A stretch of DNA of 64,000 nucleotides, from the NCBI RefSeq assembly GCF_900090275.1, contig NZ_LT607755.1, forward strand, positions 3,844,001-3,908,000. The letters are read 5' to 3'. Numbering within the stretch: the stretch's first letter is position 1; each line of letters starts with the position of its first letter. This DNA comes from Micromonospora zamorensis (lineage in GTDB: Bacteria > Actinomycetota > Actinomycetes > Mycobacteriales > Micromonosporaceae). Below, in pieces: positions 7,718-16,058 of this stretch. The translations under genes and the position numbers were made by a program. The notes beneath the pieces are model-generated. The model saw only the letters and a program-made list of their open reading frames with translations. It made no database searches and was not told where the DNA came from.

Positions 7718-8464
7718 GTGACCATCGACGAGGCGACGACGACGCCCGGCGGCCCGGGCGGGTACAGCGTGGAGGAACTCGCCCGCAAGGTGGGCATGTC
7801 GCCCCGCAACATCCGTGCCCACCAGGCCCGGCGACTGCTTCCCCCGCCAGTGCGGCGTGGTCGGGCGGCGCTCTACGACGACTCCCACGTCCGCCGGCTG
7901 GATGCGATCCTCGCCCTGCAACGACAGGGCTTCAACCTGGTGTCCATCGAGGCGATGCTCGGGGTCCGGGCCAGTGACGAGGCGCCCGACGGGTTGACCG
8001 CGATGCTGCAACGTCTGACCGCCGACCGTCCCGCGCTGGCCCACGCGCTGACCCGGCACGGCGTGATCGGCCGGACCACCGACGGCATCGTCCGCACCGT
8101 CCGGCCACGCCCGCTGCGCGCCGCCCTGGACCTGCATCGCGTACGGGTGGGCACGGTGCCGGCACTGCAGACTCTCAGCGAGGTGCTGGACAGCCTCCGT
8201 CCGGTGGCCGACGAGCTGGTCGCCGCCGTCACCGCCCGGCTGCTGGCCCTCGCTCCGGAGCTGGTACGCGGCGGCGCCCGGTCGTCCTGGGCCGATCTCG
8301 ACCGGGAGACCCTGCTGCTGACCCAGGGTGTGGTCAACGTGCTCACCGAGGCGTTCCGGCTCGCCGTGGAGAACCAGTCGGAGGCGCACGTCGCCGAACT
8401 GTTGGAGAACCACCTCGACGCGGACGTGTGCCTGGAGGACAGCACGGACATCGACAACGGCTGA
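7718..8464 (+). CDS. MerR-family transcriptional regulator
   Basis: A 248-aa regulator. Residues about 15-85 form a MerR-type winged helix: YSVEELARKVGMSPRNIRAHQ, LLPPPVRRGRAALYDD, then the helix HVRRLDAILALQRQGF and VSIEAML. The remaining ~160 residues are helical and contain no cysteine cluster or known ligand fold, so the effector is unknown. GTG at 7718 is chosen because GGAGG lies 5 nt upstream; the longer reading starting at 7574 lacks this and would begin inside the promoter. It sits between the two arms of the RiPP cluster, divergent from the precursor genes and convergent (7 bp gap) with the ABC transporter, so it probably controls the precursor operon. Confidence 0.8.
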   Translation: MTIDEATTTPGGPGGYSVEELARKVGMSPRNIRAHQARRLLPPPVRRGRAALYDDSHVRRLDAILALQRQGFNLVSIEAMLGVRASDEAPDGLTAMLQRLTADRPALAHALTRHGVIGRTTDGIVRTVRPRPLRAALDLHRVRVGTVPALQTLSEVLDSLRPVADELVAAVTARLLALAPELVRGGARSSWADLDRETLLLTQGVVNVLTEAFRLAVENQSEAHVAELLENHLDADVCLEDSTDIDNG

Positions 8465-8471
8465 AAGACCG

Positions 8472-11400
8472 TCAGCTCGTCGCGGGCTGCCCGTCCGCCT
8501 GCGGACTCTCCGCCACGGTGTCGGACCGTTCTGGTTCGGTGAGCAGTTGCCGCCGCGCCAACCGGTGGAACAGCCCGTCAGGGAGGTCCATCAACTCGTC
8601 GAAGCTGCCCCGCTGGACGATCCGCCCCGCTTCGAGGACCACGATGGTGTCCGCCGCCCGGACCGTGGACAACCGGTGGGCGATGACCACCCGGGTCGCG
8701 GCCAGGGCGGCGGTGCTCCGACTGACCACCTCCTGGGTCCGGTTGTCCAGGGCGCTCGTCGCCTCGTCGAGGAAGATGATCCGGGGCAGCGGGGCCAGCG
8801 CGCGGGCGATCAGCACCCTCTGCCGCTGCCCGACGGAGAGCGTCCCGCCGCCGAACGGCACCATCGTGCTCATGCCCATCGGCAGGGCCTCCAGGTCGTC
8901 GGCGAGGCCGGCCATCCGCGCCGCCTCCCACACCTGGTCGAGCGGGAAGCTGCCGGCGCCGCAGATGTTGTCCCGTACCGAGCCGGCGAAGAGCTGGCCA
9001 TCCTGCAGGACCACGCCGCACTGCCGGCGGACCGCGTGCACGTCGAGTTCGGAGAGATCCTGGCCGTCGTAGAGCACCGCACCCTGCTGTTGGCGCTCGA
9101 AGCCGAGCAGCAACCGCAGCAGTGTGGACTTCCCGCAGCCACTCGGCCCGACGATGGCGACGAACTCACCCGGGCGGACGTGCAGGTCGATGTCGACGAG
9201 CACCGGCGGCTCGTCCGGCTGGTAGGCGAAGGTGAGCCGGTGCAGCGCGATCTCGCCCCGCAACTCCCCCGGGTCCACCCGGTCCGGGCGCGCCTCCGGG
9301 TCGGCGCGCAGGATCTCCCGCAGGCTGCCCAAACGTGGCACTGCCGCGATCACCTCGACCCCGGCCGACACCAGCACCAGCAGCCCGCCGAGCAGCATCG
9401 CGAAACCGACGTTGAGAATGAAGAAGTCAGCCGGCGCGACCCGGCCGGCGAGCGGCCCCATCAGTACGGCGAAAAGGACCAACTGACCGGCGACCGGCAG
9501 CACGGTGCCGAAGGCGACCAGGCCCGCCTGACTCTGCCGGACCCGTTGCAGCGCCGCCCGGGCCGTCGCGGCGACCTCCGACCAACGTGCGTGGGCACGG
9601 GTTTCGGCGGCCGCCAGTTTGATTTTGACGATGCCGCCGAGGAGTTGGTTGGTCATCGCCGCCGCCCGGTGCTCGGCCGGCAACGCGGACCGTTGCTGAC
9701 GGACGATCAGCACGGCGAACGCGCCGAACGTCAGCATCGTGACGGCGACGATCCCCGCCGCCCACAGCCCGAGCACGGGCTCGACCACCAGGAGCATGCC
9801 GAGGGTCACCGCGACGATCGCGGCCGCCGAGACGAGCTGCGGCAGCAGCGCGCTCAGCGCCTCACCCACGAACGAGATCCCCAACATCGAGTTGGCGATC
9901 TCACCGCTGCTGCGACCAGCGAAGAACCGGGCCGGTAGCCGCATGAGCCGGTCCCAGATCGCCAGCTGCGCGCCGGACTGCATCCGGCCGTCCAACCGCA
10001 GCAGACGCAGGTTCTGCACCACCCCCACCAGCCCCGCGACCACCGCGGCACTCAGCATCAGCGCGAGGAAGCCGCCGAGGCCGTTCACCTCGCCCTGCCG
10101 GGCCAGCTGGCCGAGCACCTCACCGGTGGCCAGCGGCACGCCCAGGCCCAGCAGTGCCACGCAGGTGGCGGCGAACAGCAGGCCCCGCACGTCCCGGGAC
10201 GCACCGACCAGCCCGGCGCGCAGCAGGTGGCGCATCCGAGCGGTCGGCGGCAGCGGCGCCTGCACCTCGGTCGCCTCGGCGGCGAACGTAGCGGCCACCG
10301 CCGCGTCGATCGGCCCGTACACCCGGGTGTCCGGGTCGACGTGGTGGTAGCGGCCCCGGCGAAACAGCAGCGGCACCGCGACGGCGCGCTCCGGGTCGGC
10401 GCCGGCCCGCCACCCCACCAGTGGCCCCAGGTCCCGCCGCCACCACCGGTCCGGCAGCCGCACCTCACGCAGGAACAGGCTGGACGCGCGGGTCACCGCG
10501 TGCACCGCCGCCCGGTCGTCCAGTGGCGCGCGACTGCGGTCGGCCGGCTCGTTGATCGGGCTGCCCATCCCCTCGGTGACCACCCGGACCACCGAGGCCG
10601 CCCGCCCGTACCTGTCGAAGCCGGCCTCGTCGTCCGGAACCGGAGCCGCACCGCCCGCGCCGATCACCCCGATCGACCGGCGGGCCGCCGCGGCGAGCAC
10701 CGCCGCGTCGGTCTCCCGGCGCCGTTGCACGGCGCTCAGCAACGCCGCGTCGGCCTCCTCGATCCGGGTCTCCACCATCCGCAGCAGCCGGGCCACGTGC
10801 TGGTCGACGGCCGATCGCAGTTGACCGTTGACCAGCAGGTCCCAGCTGCCGTGGCTCTCCACAGCGCACGGCGACTCGGCCACCACCCAGTCCCGCTCGG
10901 CGACCAGCAGCAGCTCCCGCTCCCCGGACATCTCCGCCGGGCCACCGTCGTTGCGTCGCAGTTGTCCACCGGCGCTGCGCAGCCACCACGCGCCGCCGGT
11001 CGAGGTGAGGGCACTCCCCTGCGCCAGCGAGATGATCTCGCGCCCACAGAGCGTGGACGCCTCCCGGGGGGCCTGCCCGCGGCGCAGCGCGTCGGCGATG
11101 GTGACCAGCACCAGGTCCACCGCCGCGACCAGCTCCGTCGCGGCGGTCCGCGCGCGCAGCGACGCCCCCTCGTCCGCCACGCGGCCGAGCCGGACGTGTC
11201 GCTCCAGCAGGGACAGGTGACGCCGGGACAGCCCCCGCAGTTCCGTGCCGGGCAGCGGCACCAGGATCAACTGCCACGCGCCGATCGCGGTGGACGTCGG
11301 CACCAGGCCACCCGCAGGCAGCCGGGCCACATGGTGACGACGCGAAGGGCTCATCCCGGCCCGGCGCACCGCGAACAGGTCGGCCTCACCCCCGGTCACC

Positions 11401-11504
11401 AGCCAGCCGGCCGCCGGGCCGTCGAGGCGACAGATCTGGCGTACGCCGTCCGAGCAGAAGCCGATCAGGCCGCCGGCCGGGGGATCCTCCACCGCGCCAC
11501 TCAT
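8472..11504 (-). CDS. NHLP-type bacteriocin ABC transporter, permease-ATPase (second type)
   Basis: A 1010-aa half-transporter of the NHLM/NHLP export family. The N-terminal ~400 residues contain a cyclic-nucleotide-domain-like region and a linker, but no C39 peptidase. Transmembrane helices occupy about residues 430-700. The ATPase has Walker A GPSGCGKST near 785, signature LSVGQRQRV near 890 and Walker B IIFLDEATSALD near 908. It probably forms a heterodimer with the peptidase-bearing transporter next door to export the modified peptide. ATG at 11504 follows GAGGAG; the upstream gene stops 24 nt earlier. Converges with the MerR gene. Confidence 0.87.
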   Translation of the reverse strand: MSGAVEDPPAGGLIGFCSDGVRQICRLDGPAAGWLVTGGEADLFAVRRAGMSPSRRHHVARLPAGGLVPTSTAIGAWQLILVPLPGTELRGLSRRHLSLLERHVRLGRVADEGASLRARTAATELVAAVDLVLVTIADALRRGQAPREASTLCGREIISLAQGSALTSTGGAWWLRSAGGQLRRNDGGPAEMSGERELLLVAERDWVVAESPCAVESHGSWDLLVNGQLRSAVDQHVARLLRMVETRIEEADAALLSAVQRRRETDAAVLAAAARRSIGVIGAGGAAPVPDDEAGFDRYGRAASVVRVVTEGMGSPINEPADRSRAPLDDRAAVHAVTRASSLFLREVRLPDRWWRRDLGPLVGWRAGADPERAVAVPLLFRRGRYHHVDPDTRVYGPIDAAVAATFAAEATEVQAPLPPTARMRHLLRAGLVGASRDVRGLLFAATCVALLGLGVPLATGEVLGQLARQGEVNGLGGFLALMLSAAVVAGLVGVVQNLRLLRLDGRMQSGAQLAIWDRLMRLPARFFAGRSSGEIANSMLGISFVGEALSALLPQLVSAAAIVAVTLGMLLVVEPVLGLWAAGIVAVTMLTFGAFAVLIVRQQRSALPAEHRAAAMTNQLLGGIVKIKLAAAETRAHARWSEVAATARAALQRVRQSQAGLVAFGTVLPVAGQLVLFAVLMGPLAGRVAPADFFILNVGFAMLLGGLLVLVSAGVEVIAAVPRLGSLREILRADPEARPDRVDPGELRGEIALHRLTFAYQPDEPPVLVDIDLHVRPGEFVAIVGPSGCGKSTLLRLLLGFERQQQGAVLYDGQDLSELDVHAVRRQCGVVLQDGQLFAGSVRDNICGAGSFPLDQVWEAARMAGLADDLEALPMGMSTMVPFGGGTLSVGQRQRVLIARALAPLPRIIFLDEATSALDNRTQEVVSRSTAALAATRVVIAHRLSTVRAADTIVVLEAGRIVQRGSFDELMDLPDGLFHRLARRQLLTEPERSDTVAESPQADGQPATS

Positions 11505-11528
11505 CAGCGTCTCCTCGGATCGTCGTGG

Positions 11529-13712
11529 TCAGTGGTCCCGGACCAGGCGCGCGTACGCCCCGTCCTGGGCGACGAGCTGCTCGTGGGTGCCGCGCTCCAC
11601 CTCCCGACCGCCGTCCAGCACGACGATCAGGTCGCAGTCGCGGACCGTGGACAGGCGGTGGGCCACGATCAGGCAGGTCGCCCCCCGCCGGCGCAGGTGC
11701 AGGTCGATCCGGCGTTCGGTCTCGGCGTCCAGCGCGCTGGTGGCCTCGTCCAGCACCAGCACCCGGGGGTTGCGCACGAGCGCTCGGGCGATCTCCAGCC
11801 GCTGCCGCTGCCCACCGGAGAAGTTGCGGGCGTTCTCCCGCACCGGACTGCCGAGGCCACCCGGACGGGCCGCGACCTCGTCGTAGAGGCACGCGTCGGT
11901 CAGCGCGGTGACGACGTCCTCGTCGGCGACAGTGAGGTCCCACATGGTGACGTTGTCCCGGACCGTCCCCTCGAACAGCCGCTGGTCCTGGTCCACCATG
12001 GCGACCGTCGCCGCCCAGAGCCCGTCGTCGGTCGCGGCCCGCTCCAGGCCGTCCACTGTGACCCGTCCGGTCCAGGGACGGTAGAGCCCGGCGACCAGCC
12101 GACCGACAGTCGACTTGCCACTGCCCGACCTCCCGACGAGCGCCACCCGGGCACCCGGCGGCAGGTCCAGGCTGAAGTTCTCCAGCAGTGGACGGCCCAA
12201 CGGGTTGTAGCCGAAGGTGACCTCCTCGATGCGCAGGTGCCCCTCCATGGGCGTCATCGGGCGGGCGGGTCGGTCCTGGGCCGACGGCAGTGGGTACCGC
12301 TCCACGTCACGCAACCGATTCAGGTCGGCACTCATGTCCTGCAACCGCGAGCCCAGCGCGGTCAGATTGCCCAACGGGCGGTTCATCGCGGCGGCCAGGC
12401 TCTGCATACCGACCAGCACGCCCACACTCATCGCCTCAGCCACGACCTGCCGGCTGCCCAACCCCAGCAGCACCGCTGTGGTCCCCGAGGCGAGGAGCGC
12501 CGGCAGGACGGAGAGCACCGCTGTGGGCACCCCGAGCCGCTGCTGACGGGTGGCGACGGTGGCGTGGCGCGCCGCGAACCGGGCCACGGCGCGTTCCTCC
12601 TCACCGCCGGCCTTCACCGTCTCGATCATCTGGACCGTGGTGTACACCGTGGTCACCAACTTGCTGCGGTCCGCCTGAAGACCGGCGACGGCGGTGGAAC
12701 GGGTCGAGGCGACATAGCGGAGCACGCTGACGTTCAGCCCGGCGAGGACCACCGCGCACAGCCCGAGCAGCAGGTCGTAATGGCAGAGCAGAGCCCCGTA
12801 CGCCAGCACCAGGCCGGTGTCCACCACAGTGGTGGCCGTCCGGCGGGTGAGCACCTCGGCGACCACCTCGTTGCCGCGGACCCGCTGGCTGAGGTCGGCG
12901 GCCTGCCGCTGGTCGAAGAAGGCCGGCGGCAGCCGCAGCAGATGTCGGAAGAACCGGGCGGCGCTGGCGAGGGCGAGCGCCGTCTCCGCGCGTACGGTCA
13001 GGCGTTGCTGAAGCAGGCTGGCCAGGAAGGTCAGCACGGTGGCCACCGCCACCGCCGCCACCAGGCCGGCGAACGCCGCCCGGTCCTCCTGCAACAGCAC
13101 CCGGTCGACGAAGACCTTGGCCATCACCGGGATGGTCAGACCGACCACGGCGATCAGCAGGCCGAGCAGCAGCATCTGCGCGATCGCCGAGCCCGGGCCG
13201 CGCCACCGCTCGGCCAGCGCCCGCACCAGCCGGTAGCGGGTGCCGCCGGGCCGGAACTCCGGGCCGGGCTCCATGGTGAGCACGATGCCGGTGAAGGCAC
13301 CGTCGAACTCCTCCCAGCTGACCGCACGGGGACCGGTGGCCGGATCGTTGATGAAGACCTTACGGCCGAGCCCTTCCAGCACCACGAAGTGCTCGAACCG
13401 CCAGAACAGCACCGCCGGCAGCGCCACAGTGGCCAGGCCGGCCAGGTCCATCTGGAAGCCCTTGGCCACCATGCCGTACCGGCGGGCGCCCTTGAGCACG
13501 GTGGCCGCGGTGGAGCCGTCCCGGCTGACGCCGCACACCCGGCGCAACTCCTCCAGGGGCACGTGCCGACCGTGGTGTGCGAGCAGGATCCCCAGCGCGG
13601 CGGCACCGCACTCCACCGCCTCCATCTGGATCAACGTGGGCGTACGGACCCGTCGACGCCGGATCCTGGGCAGCTCCGGCGTGCCGCTGACGGCGGTCGT
13701 CGGCGCGCTCAT
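11529..13712 (-). CDS. NHLP-type ABC transporter with C39 peptidase domain
   Basis: A 727-aa peptidase-containing ATP-binding transporter that should cut the NHLP leaders at their GG-like sites and export the cores. The C39 domain occupies residues 1-150 with catalytic Cys in QMEAVECGAAAL (near 34), His in RFEHFVVLEG (near 107) and Asp in INDPATGP (near 121). Transmembrane helices lie at about 165-430. The ATPase has VGRSGSGKST (near 526), NFSGGQRQRLEIARAL (near 630) and LVLDEATSALD (near 655). The start codon overlaps the stop of the HlyD-type gene (ATGA), indicating coupled translation of one export unit. Confidence 0.92.
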   Translation of the reverse strand: MSAPTTAVSGTPELPRIRRRRVRTPTLIQMEAVECGAAALGILLAHHGRHVPLEELRRVCGVSRDGSTAATVLKGARRYGMVAKGFQMDLAGLATVALPAVLFWRFEHFVVLEGLGRKVFINDPATGPRAVSWEEFDGAFTGIVLTMEPGPEFRPGGTRYRLVRALAERWRGPGSAIAQMLLLGLLIAVVGLTIPVMAKVFVDRVLLQEDRAAFAGLVAAVAVATVLTFLASLLQQRLTVRAETALALASAARFFRHLLRLPPAFFDQRQAADLSQRVRGNEVVAEVLTRRTATTVVDTGLVLAYGALLCHYDLLLGLCAVVLAGLNVSVLRYVASTRSTAVAGLQADRSKLVTTVYTTVQMIETVKAGGEEERAVARFAARHATVATRQQRLGVPTAVLSVLPALLASGTTAVLLGLGSRQVVAEAMSVGVLVGMQSLAAAMNRPLGNLTALGSRLQDMSADLNRLRDVERYPLPSAQDRPARPMTPMEGHLRIEEVTFGYNPLGRPLLENFSLDLPPGARVALVGRSGSGKSTVGRLVAGLYRPWTGRVTVDGLERAATDDGLWAATVAMVDQDQRLFEGTVRDNVTMWDLTVADEDVVTALTDACLYDEVAARPGGLGSPVRENARNFSGGQRQRLEIARALVRNPRVLVLDEATSALDAETERRIDLHLRRRGATCLIVAHRLSTVRDCDLIVVLDGGREVERGTHEQLVAQDGAYARLVRDH

Positions 13713-14518
13713 CGCCGCAGCAACCAGTCGATCGGGTGTTCCCGGTCCACGGTGAACCAGGCGGTGACCTCGCTGGCCGAGTTGAGCTGGAACGGCGGCG
13801 GGGACCTGGTCCAGCGCAGGCCACCCGGGGCGGCCGGGTCGGGTTCCAGTGCGACCGTCACCCGCACCACGCTGCCGCGGGCGAGCAGCCGCCGGACGTC
13901 CGGCCCGGTGCCCAGGAAGGCGCGCAGCGAGGCCTCGGTCTCCGGGAAGGCACCGACAGTGGTCACCTGGCCGGCCAGGGTGCCGAACACGTTGCGCGGC
14001 GCGGCCGCGGCGGCCACCTCGACGGACACGCCGGGTTGCAGCAGCGGGGCGGCGACGGCGGGGGCGTAGACGACTGCCTGCAACGCGTCCCCGGCGGTGT
14101 CGAGCCGTTCCAGGTCGGCCAGGTGCGTGCCCGGTGTGACGATCTCGCCCTCCGAGACCAGCCAGGCGACGACGTACGCGTCACCCGGCGCGGTCTCCAC
14201 CCGCACCTTCCCGTCCGCCGTGCGCAGGCTGTAGAGGGGTGTGCCCTTCGGCACCCGCTGGTGCGGCGACGCCCACACCTTGGTGACCTGGCCGCTGTCG
14301 AGCGCGTCGAGGGCCGAGATCCCGTTCGAGTGGATCAGCACCCCGGCCGCCTCGACGGTCCGGGGCACCACAGTGCGTACCGACCAGACACCTGCGGCGA
14401 CCACGACGATGACCAGCGCGGTGGTGGCCAGCCAGTTCGGCACCGTGGTCAGTCGGACCGCCCGGTCCAGTTGCTCGGGTGCCTCCAACTGGCGCAGAGC
14501 CTGCCGCCGGAACTTCAT
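13709..14518 (-). CDS. HlyD-type secretion protein of the NHLP export system
   Basis: A 269-aa membrane-fusion-like protein. It has a short cytoplasmic N terminus, one transmembrane segment (about residues 30-52), then a beta-barrel/lipoyl-like domain with VEAAGVLIHSNGISALDALDSGQVTKVW and a C-terminal EPDPAAPGGLRW barrel strand. Such proteins accompany NHLP bacteriocin ABC transporters; in a Gram-positive cell it would bridge membrane and wall. ATG at 14518 overlaps the SagB stop (ATGA) and the gene overlaps the next transporter by 4 nt, so it is fully embedded in the operon. The longer open reading upstream overlaps SagB and is rejected. Confidence 0.85.
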   Translation of the reverse strand: MKFRRQALRQLEAPEQLDRAVRLTTVPNWLATTALVIVVVAAGVWSVRTVVPRTVEAAGVLIHSNGISALDALDSGQVTKVWASPHQRVPKGTPLYSLRTADGKVRVETAPGDAYVVAWLVSEGEIVTPGTHLADLERLDTAGDALQAVVYAPAVAAPLLQPGVSVEVAAAAAPRNVFGTLAGQVTTVGAFPETEASLRAFLGTGPDVRRLLARGSVVRVTVALEPDPAAPGGLRWTRSPPPFQLNSASEVTAWFTVDREHPIDWLLRR

Positions 14519-15978
14519 GGCCGGCCCTCCGTCGCGGCCGGGCCGGTGGCGCGGCGGGAGCCGAGCAGGAAGTCGGCCACGCTCGGCTCGACCAGCGGGT
14601 CGAGCCCGGACAACTCGGCGAAGGCCTGGGAGTCGCCGGCGCCGAGGGCGCACGGTGCCAGCCCCATGGCGGTGGCGACGAGATACATCTGCTGGGTCAG
14701 CACACCCGCGTCCTTGAGAATCATGGCGTAGCTCATCCCTTCGTACTTCCACATGAGCCGCTGGACCCGGGCGGTGACCACCAGGACCGTCTGCGGCGGC
14801 CGAGGCAGGGCGCCGGACGCCCGGGCGTACGCCAACAGCCGGTCGGCTGCCGGTCCCCAGGCGGCGACCGGCTCCAGCCGGTGCCCGACGGCGTCGTAGT
14901 GGTAGAGCCCGCGGTCGAGCCCGGCGCACCGCGCTACCAGTGGATAGATCTCCAGCTCGTAGACTCCACCGCCGCCCGGGTAGGGCCGGTGGCCGATCTC
15001 CTGCCCGCCGGCCTCACCGACGGCGCTGGTGTGCTGCGACCGGTGCAGGAATTCCGCCAGCCGCTCCAGGGGCAGTGGCGCCGTGTCGTCGTGTTCGCGC
15101 ACGCTGCGCCGATCCGTGACGACCTGACTGAACGCGGGATCCGCCTTGGCAATCGTCGCCAGGTCCGGCAGCGGCAGGTCGACCGCCCGGCCCCCGTCGT
15201 ACGGGCGGCGCAGTGGTTGCGGGGCGAAGCTCCCCCGCATCCGGTAGGTGCCGCCCACCGGCAGCGCGTGTCGGCCAGCCCGGGATCGGTGGTGCAGCCG
15301 CAACTCCTCCGGCGACCAGTAGGCCAGCGGCGCGTCGTCGCACTCCGCCTCGAACTCGGCGTCGGTGACCAGGATCCGGGCGGTGGCCAACTCGTCGAGC
15401 ACCCGTCCGGCGACGTCCGGCGGCACGCCGAGCGTGCGGGCCACCGCCTCGGGTCCGACGCCCGGGGCGGCGGCGGCCAGGACAGCGCCGAGGGCGGCGT
15501 CGGCACAGCCGACGACGAGGGTGCTCAGCGGTGAAGCGGCCACCAGCACGCCCCGTTCGTGCTGGAGGGCGGCGAAGCGGGAGAGCCGGTAGCGGACCCC
15601 GGGGGTGTGCAGGCGACTCTCCGGCAGACTGCCCCGACCCAGGCCGGTGGGCACCAGGTCGAGCAGCGGCCGATCGTCGACCTGGACGCGGCGCTCCAGC
15701 CAGGAGTGGGCGAGCAGCCGGCGCAGCAGCAACTGCGCGGGCAACACCCGGTTCTCCCCCTCCAGGCCGCTGATCAGACGGCCGACCTCGACGTCGTTGA
15801 CCCAGTCGGCGGCGAGCCGCAGCAGCAGCGCCCGCCGGCCCATGCCCGGTTGCTCCAGGGTGAGCTGGAAGCGGGTCTGCCGCAGGGTCAGCGAGCCGTC
15901 CTCACCGAGCCGCAGCTCCGCGTCACGGCGCAGCCGGTACGACTCCTGAATCGGCGGACCGCCCACGGAGCCGCTCAC
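14515..15978 (-). CDS. sagB: SagB-type azoline dehydrogenase
   Basis: A 487-aa protein. The C-terminal ~240 residues are a nitroreductase-family FMN domain: TDRRSVREHDDTAPLPLERL, RPYPGGGGVYELEIYPLV, GLYHYD, and YEGMSYAMILKDAGVLTQQM. SagB enzymes oxidise azolines to aromatic azoles after YcaO cyclodehydration. The N-terminal ~230 residues form a second region typical of long SagB proteins and may bind the leader. The GTG start at 15978 is chosen because the upstream reading runs deep into the cyclodehydratase gene. It overlaps the stop of a 13-codon ORF (GTGA), which probably delivers ribosomes to it, as its own ribosome binding site is weak. Confidence 0.85.
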   Translation of the reverse strand: MSGSVGGPPIQESYRLRRDAELRLGEDGSLTLRQTRFQLTLEQPGMGRRALLLRLAADWVNDVEVGRLISGLEGENRVLPAQLLLRRLLAHSWLERRVQVDDRPLLDLVPTGLGRGSLPESRLHTPGVRYRLSRFAALQHERGVLVAASPLSTLVVGCADAALGAVLAAAAPGVGPEAVARTLGVPPDVAGRVLDELATARILVTDAEFEAECDDAPLAYWSPEELRLHHRSRAGRHALPVGGTYRMRGSFAPQPLRRPYDGGRAVDLPLPDLATIAKADPAFSQVVTDRRSVREHDDTAPLPLERLAEFLHRSQHTSAVGEAGGQEIGHRPYPGGGGVYELEIYPLVARCAGLDRGLYHYDAVGHRLEPVAAWGPAADRLLAYARASGALPRPPQTVLVVTARVQRLMWKYEGMSYAMILKDAGVLTQQMYLVATAMGLAPCALGAGDSQAFAELSGLDPLVEPSVADFLLGSRRATGPAATEGRP

Positions 15979-16016
15979 GTCGACCGCCGACCGACCGGGT
16001 CCACCACGGTGGCCAT
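15975..16016 (-). CDS. 13-codon ORF coupled to the sagB start
   Basis: ATG at 16016 has GGAAGG about 8 nt upstream and encodes MATVVDPVGRRST. Its TGA overlaps the GTG start of the SagB-type gene. It lies in the 80-nt gap after the cyclodehydratase. More likely a coupling leader than a functional peptide, but the strong ribosome binding site belongs to it rather than to sagB. Confidence 0.4.
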   Translation of the reverse strand: MATVVDPVGRRST

Positions 16017-16058
16017 CCCCACATCCTTCCCACGCTCCCGGTCGCCCGGGAACGCCGG

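Noticed and set aside
10227-14069. 1280-codon open frame on the plus strand
   Set aside because: It runs antisense through the two NHLP ABC transporters and HlyD-type gene. Such long antisense frames arise from GC-rich third codon positions; its protein is rich in Arg, Gly and His with no known domain.
15975-16016. mini-ORF as a third RiPP precursor
   Set aside because: Thirteen residues without leader features or cleavage site; coupling is a better explanation.
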